This document shows positions 18,537 to 20,050 of a stretch of DNA of 20,050 bases, piece after piece. Source of the DNA: Mnemiopsis leidyi (taxonomy: Eukaryota > Ctenophora > Tentaculata > Lobata > Bolinopsidae); NCBI GenBank assembly GCA_000226015.1, contig JH152806.1:381854-401903 (forward strand), written 5' to 3'. Numbering within the stretch: position 1 is the first letter of the stretch; each line of letters starts with the position of its first letter. The notes beneath the pieces are model-generated. The model did no database searches, was not told the DNA's origin, and saw nothing but the letters and a program-made list of their open reading frames with translations. The translations under genes were made by a program, and so were the position numbers.

Positions 18537-20050
18537 CTGAATGGGTTTAAACTGTAAGGGAAACATTGTGTAAGTCACTAGAGCGGAGTATTGTGGTTGT
18601 TTCTTCAAGATAATACTGTCAGATGCGGCCTTTTTCCCTGACCGCTGTGCTCTGAAGTAAAGAAAAGAAAAGAAAACAGCAGGATTACAACCACTCATGG
18701 AATAACGAATCGAGCGGAATCATGAACCCAGCGGCAAAAACCCGCGAACGGAATTAGGAACGAGGAACGCAGTAATGCAGTATTTTTTAGGGGAGGCATG
18801 GATCACATGTCCAGGGTTTCCAGTAACTTTTTAGACACTTTTCGACGCCAATTTGGAGCCATTGCCCATTTTCAAGGTTTCAATGAAATGGTTAATTTCA
18901 AAGTGTAATCTTTAAAGATAGGGACCACAAAGAATACCAATTTATCTGCGCAATTAAGATATTATTGTAAAAGTTTCCTAAAAGATGACATTTCTTAGTC
19001 ATACTGAGAAAAGTAACGTTGTAATCAGAACTGTTATGAGACTAAATAACTATCCGCTGCTACTACAAATAAGATATTATATGTTTTATATTTGCTTTAA
19101 AGAGCTTGAGTTCAAACATCAAGAGAGGTATTTCGATGAGATAGGGTGAAAAAGATGGGTGTTTCCCGCGGAATCTCTCGAATTTGCTAATTTGTGTTTC
19201 AGAGAAGGGTTAGGAAATGTTACCAGTGGGGTAAGGTCAAGTTATATAATCTACTCGCGTGTACTATTCATCCTTTCATGCGTAACGGAGAGATGACAGT
19301 GTCAATCGAACTACTTAGTTTGGCTATTGATACAGCGAAAACTGAAGCGTGAACAGTTCTTATCCAGAAAACGTACCTACTCAGCAACCGTGTTTATCAA
19401 GTCGACAAACTATATTGGCAAGATGCTACAAGTATAAATCCACACCCTTGGTACCTTACAACATCCTCGGTACCTTACAACATCCTTGTTTCACAACTGC
19501 TTGAAACTTTCGGCAGTCTCTTGTTAGTTTTCTGTGATAAAAATAACAGCTTCATCAGCTCTTGATATATATAACTATACTCCTCATTCATGTGAGTAAA
19601 TAACAGATTTTTTCCACCCAGCCGGCCGCGAAGCGGCCTTAACAAGGCATAAGGTGGTTAGGAATCGGGAGATTTGGTAGTATAGTGGGGTTAGCAGGAT
19701 GGTGGTCCGTCGTCGTCGTCGTGGTCGTCGTGTCCCGCTCCTTTATCAAAACAGCGATTGCGCAGGGTTAGAAATTGTTTTTAATTCAATGCGCCGCGCA
19801 TCACTGTAGACTGATTAAATTTAATGAATGGGATCGTGAGTGTGGGATTTGATTAATGATGGGTTTTGCAAATTGGGACATGGCAATCAAAGTGTTTGTC
19901 TGTATGATGTAACTGAAAACAAAATAAAAACATAATCGGCTAAAACATTTTCTCAAACACAAAAAGTCACTGAAAATCACGATAATTGATCGATTTGGGC
20001 GGTGCAAAATTAAAATGTGCATTGTGACATTAGCGATAAAGTTGTTTGTT
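18537..20050. other. Region upstream of the first visible receptor exon
   Basis: No exon could be supported. A strong minus-strand 3' splice site (pyrimidine run ending ttcag near 18647) is followed by an open stretch, but no donor there gives the phase needed by the exon at 18536, so it was left out. Elsewhere: a tandem pair of ggtaccttacaacatcct words (19450-19487), a short GC-rich hairpin (19623-19637) and a gtc triplet run (19706-19731). Confidence 0.4.
19623..19637. repeat. GC-rich hairpin ggccgc-gaa-gcggcc
   Basis: Perfect 6-bp stem with a three-base loop in AT-rich surroundings, about 70 bases before a gtcgtcgtcgtc run. It has the compactness of a transcription terminator, but in an animal genome it has no assigned role. 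Confidence 0.6.

Noticed and set aside
18560-18647. Minus-strand exon candidate after a strong pyrimidine tract, upstream of the first visible receptor exon
   Set aside because: No donor in the open frame gives the one-base overhang needed by the exon at 18536, and the translation has no Cys pattern or domain.
19670-19780. tRNA-like A box (tagtatagtgg followed by gttagca)
   Set aside because: Resembles the D arm of tRNA-Asp/Glu, but there is no acceptor stem, anticodon arm or GGTTCGANNCC B box at the right distance. A decayed tRNA-derived SINE is possible but not supported.

Overview
The window is eukaryotic and comes from an invertebrate animal. Every long gene in it is broken into short exons by small GT-AG introns. 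Two genes are innexins with the C-x14-C-W first-loop pattern, the WYQW second transmembrane signature and the FPK-x-VGC second loop. The wording of these motifs (YCW-x-QG-x-[FY]T, HLWYQW[IV]P) is most like innexins I know from ctenophores. I therefore favour a comb jelly, but I cannot prove it from sequence alone; a cnidarian or another innexin-bearing invertebrate remains possible.

Layout, left to right. Bases 1-414 are a 20-bp satellite. Bases 895-1458 (+) encode a small secreted precursor with a signal peptide and eight copies of a PKLRYFYQ-type peptide, mostly followed by KR; it looks like an undescribed neuropeptide prohormone. A five-copy 23-bp palindromic array follows. Bases 2623-6272 (+) are innexin A: 11 exons whose phases all join, 470 residues. 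Between the innexins lie a possible orphan coiled-coil exon on the minus strand (7191-7318) and a 198-bp MITE-like element with a 9-bp target duplication (7788-7985). Bases 9064-12680 (+) are innexin B: 10 exons, 444 residues, a tandem paralogue of innexin A. Innexin B carries several local tandem expansions: a 21-bp intronic minisatellite, a 53-bp array that copies a splice donor five times, a 58-bp duplication of the next donor, and a 25-bp hairpin repeat containing the stop codon.

Bases 18536-13486 (minus strand) are the 3' twelve exons (674 residues) of a single-pass membrane receptor with EGF-like and laminin G-like domains. This arrangement is typical of the membrane-proximal part of FAT-like or classical invertebrate cadherins, and also of Crumbs or neurexin relatives. 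Its 5' end was not found and probably lies beyond the right edge. Two small foldback elements sit in its introns. It converges tail-to-tail with innexin B.

The three kinds of gene (secreted peptide, gap-junction or hemichannel proteins, adhesion receptor) all concern cell-to-cell communication, but nothing in the sequence shows that they act together. Exon models were built by hand from reading frame, splice-site dinucleotides, phase continuity and paralogue comparison; no transcript evidence was available.
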